From JAAAOZ01 sp964496595 (GTDB lineage Bacteria; Chloroflexota; Anaerolineae; B4-G1; SLSP01): a stretch of 7,009 bases of DNA. Below the pieces are notes generated by a model. That model searched no databases. It was not told the DNA's origin and was given only the letters and a program-made list of their open reading frames with translations. The stretch is from the NCBI GenBank assembly GCA_964496595.1, contig CAZCAI010000204.1:1-7009 (forward strand), written 5' to 3'. Shown piece after piece: positions 6,429-7,009 of this stretch. The translations under genes and the position numbers were made by a program. Position 1 is the stretch's first letter, and the number at the start of each line of letters is the position of its first letter.

Positions 6429-6584
6429 ATGAAATATGTGCTCGCATGGCTTGTCCCCGTGATATTCATCTTGACCTTGATCGCGGCCACCCCTCACCAT
6501 CCTGGCCCTTCAGCGCCCGCGCCGGTCAACGGAGGAACTGCCTGCGGTGTGGGGGCCATCCCCGGCCAGACCACGGCTAAGTAG
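6429..6584 (+). CDS. Short ORF with hydrophobic leader; possibly a truncated gene start
   Basis: The ORF encodes 51 residues. AGGAG (6417-6421) lies 7 bases before ATG 6429, which is a good translation start. Residues 1-20 (MKYVLAWLVPVIFILTLIAA) look like a signal peptide or membrane anchor of the same style as the hydrolase upstream. The rest, from TPHHPGPSAPAP onward, is Pro/Gly/Ala-rich and overlaps the last 91 bases of the reverse-strand gene, so its composition may simply be the antisense of that gene. Two readings are possible: a genuine small secreted or membrane peptide, or the start of a longer gene (perhaps another membrane-anchored hydrolase) cut by a rearrangement near 6490. The second is slightly favoured, because convergent functional overlaps of this length are uncommon. 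Confidence 0.4.
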   Translation: MKYVLAWLVPVIFILTLIAATPHHPGPSAPAPVNGGTACGVGAIPGQTTAK

Positions 6585-7009
6585 GGTTTGCCTGCGCGCC
6601 AGATCACGGCGGTGCCGACCCGCTCGGCCGCTGATAGATCGGGGAACTCGAAGGTCGCCATCGAGACCCGGCGGCTATAAGGATCATAGCCGGGCCTACT
6701 CCCGGGCCAACAGGTCGTCCACCGGCCGGCAGCCGGGCCGACAGCGTAACGCAGGCCCCACCATTGCGGCCATTGACCATACAACAGCAGGCGCGGCGCT
6801 TCCCCCGCGAGGTAGGTAGCGTGGTCTTCGAGTTCAAGATCCGGCGTGGCGTGCAGCCCGTGATGCTCGCGGAGCCAGCCGTAGTAGGCGTCCCGCGCGG
6901 CGGCCTCGTCCTCCGAGGGGACATCTAAGGTTACGGGCAGCGGCGTCGGCGTCGGCGTGGCATACAGAAGACTGACTTTGTGGGTAGCACGCTGGATTGA
7001 GGGTTGCAC
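6494..7009 (-). CDS. Unrecognised Trp-rich protein, C-terminal part, with a Thr-Pro linker
   Basis: The reverse-strand frame is open from the window edge to TGA at 6494-6496, giving at least 171 residues; the start is probably beyond base 7009, although a GTG sits at the very edge. Visible parts in order are a Thr/Pro linker ATPTPTPLP (17-25), a helical-looking region with DAYYGWLREHHGL (40-52), a compact domain rich in Trp and Tyr (QWPQWWGLRYAV, 79-90), then AVIWRAGKPYLAVVWPG (135-151), and a Pro/Gly-rich tail. Thr-Pro linkers are frequent in Chloroflexota secreted proteins and lipoproteins, where they follow the membrane anchor; the anchor would then lie outside the window. The codons favour G/C at third positions in this frame, which supports it as the coding one. 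I do not recognise the domain. It is convergent with the operon, separated by the UUCG hairpin. Confidence 0.7.
   Translation of the reverse strand: MQPSIQRATHKVSLLYATPTPTPLPVTLDVPSEDEAAARDAYYGWLREHHGLHATPDLELEDHATYLAGEAPRLLLYGQWPQWWGLRYAVGPAAGRWTTCWPGSRPGYDPYSRRVSMATFEFPDLSAAERVGTAVIWRAGKPYLAVVWPGMAPTPQAVPPLTGAGAEGPGW

Noticed and set aside
6673..6691. GGCTAT / ATAGCC inverted repeat, possible hairpin
   Set aside because: It falls within the reverse-strand coding sequence, the stem is only 6 bases before a bulge, and codon constraints explain it as well as structure does.
6547..6819. Forward-strand ORF of 90 codons
   Set aside because: It is antisense to the Trp-rich protein gene, is Arg/Pro-rich with no ribosome binding site, and shows the composition expected of a shadow frame.
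6941..6961. GGCGTC-type tandem hexamer repeat
   Set aside because: It simply encodes the Thr-Pro linker of the reverse-strand protein and needs no separate explanation.

Overview
The window is gene-dense, GC-rich bacterial DNA. Codons tend to end in G or C, Shine-Dalgarno sequences of the AGGAG type are common, and several genes overlap by a few bases. There is no rRNA, tRNA, transposase or CRISPR array. A Thr-Pro repeat linker (TPTPTP) at the start of the reverse-strand protein, a cluster of short CGACTA repeats between genes, and the mix of small membrane proteins with membrane-tethered hydrolases suggest Chloroflexota (Anaerolineae-like). This assignment is an inference from style and not from a marker gene.

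Layout, left to right. (1) 1-321: the C-terminal end of an alpha/beta hydrolase that begins outside the window. (2) 381-2082: an ABC exporter made of an ATPase (381-1304) and a six-helix ABC-2 permease (1297-2082), overlapping by 8 bases. (3) 2109-3323: a membrane-tethered serine hydrolase of the class C beta-lactamase / penicillin-binding-protein-like family. (4) 3320-4411: a soluble 363-residue protein I do not recognise, start-stop overlapped with the serine hydrolase. (5) 4475-5023 and 5065-5385: two small integral membrane proteins, the first resembling the DUF7010-type family, the second unrecognised. (6) 5382-6335: a second alpha/beta hydrolase, full length, with an N-terminal membrane anchor and a 4-base overlap with the gene before it. 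(7) 6350-6375: a strong UUCG-capped hairpin that probably ends the operon. (8) 6429-6584: a short ORF with a good ribosome binding site and a hydrophobic start that runs into the tail of the next gene. (9) 6494-7009, reverse strand: the C-terminal part of an unrecognised Trp-rich protein.

Everything from 381 to 6335 lies on one strand, with no gap longer than 63 bases and three overlaps, so it reads as one transcription unit or two adjoining ones. The common theme is the membrane: an exporter, two small multipass proteins, and two hydrolases whose catalytic domains are tethered by an N-terminal helix and probably face outward. A joint role in exporting or hydrolysing a hydrophobic or peptide-like compound is possible, but the sequence does not identify a substrate. 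I found no clear evidence of a wholly new system. The best candidates for a second look are the unrecognised 363-residue protein fixed inside this operon, the abrupt junction near 6490, and the repeat-bearing spacer at 4412-4474.
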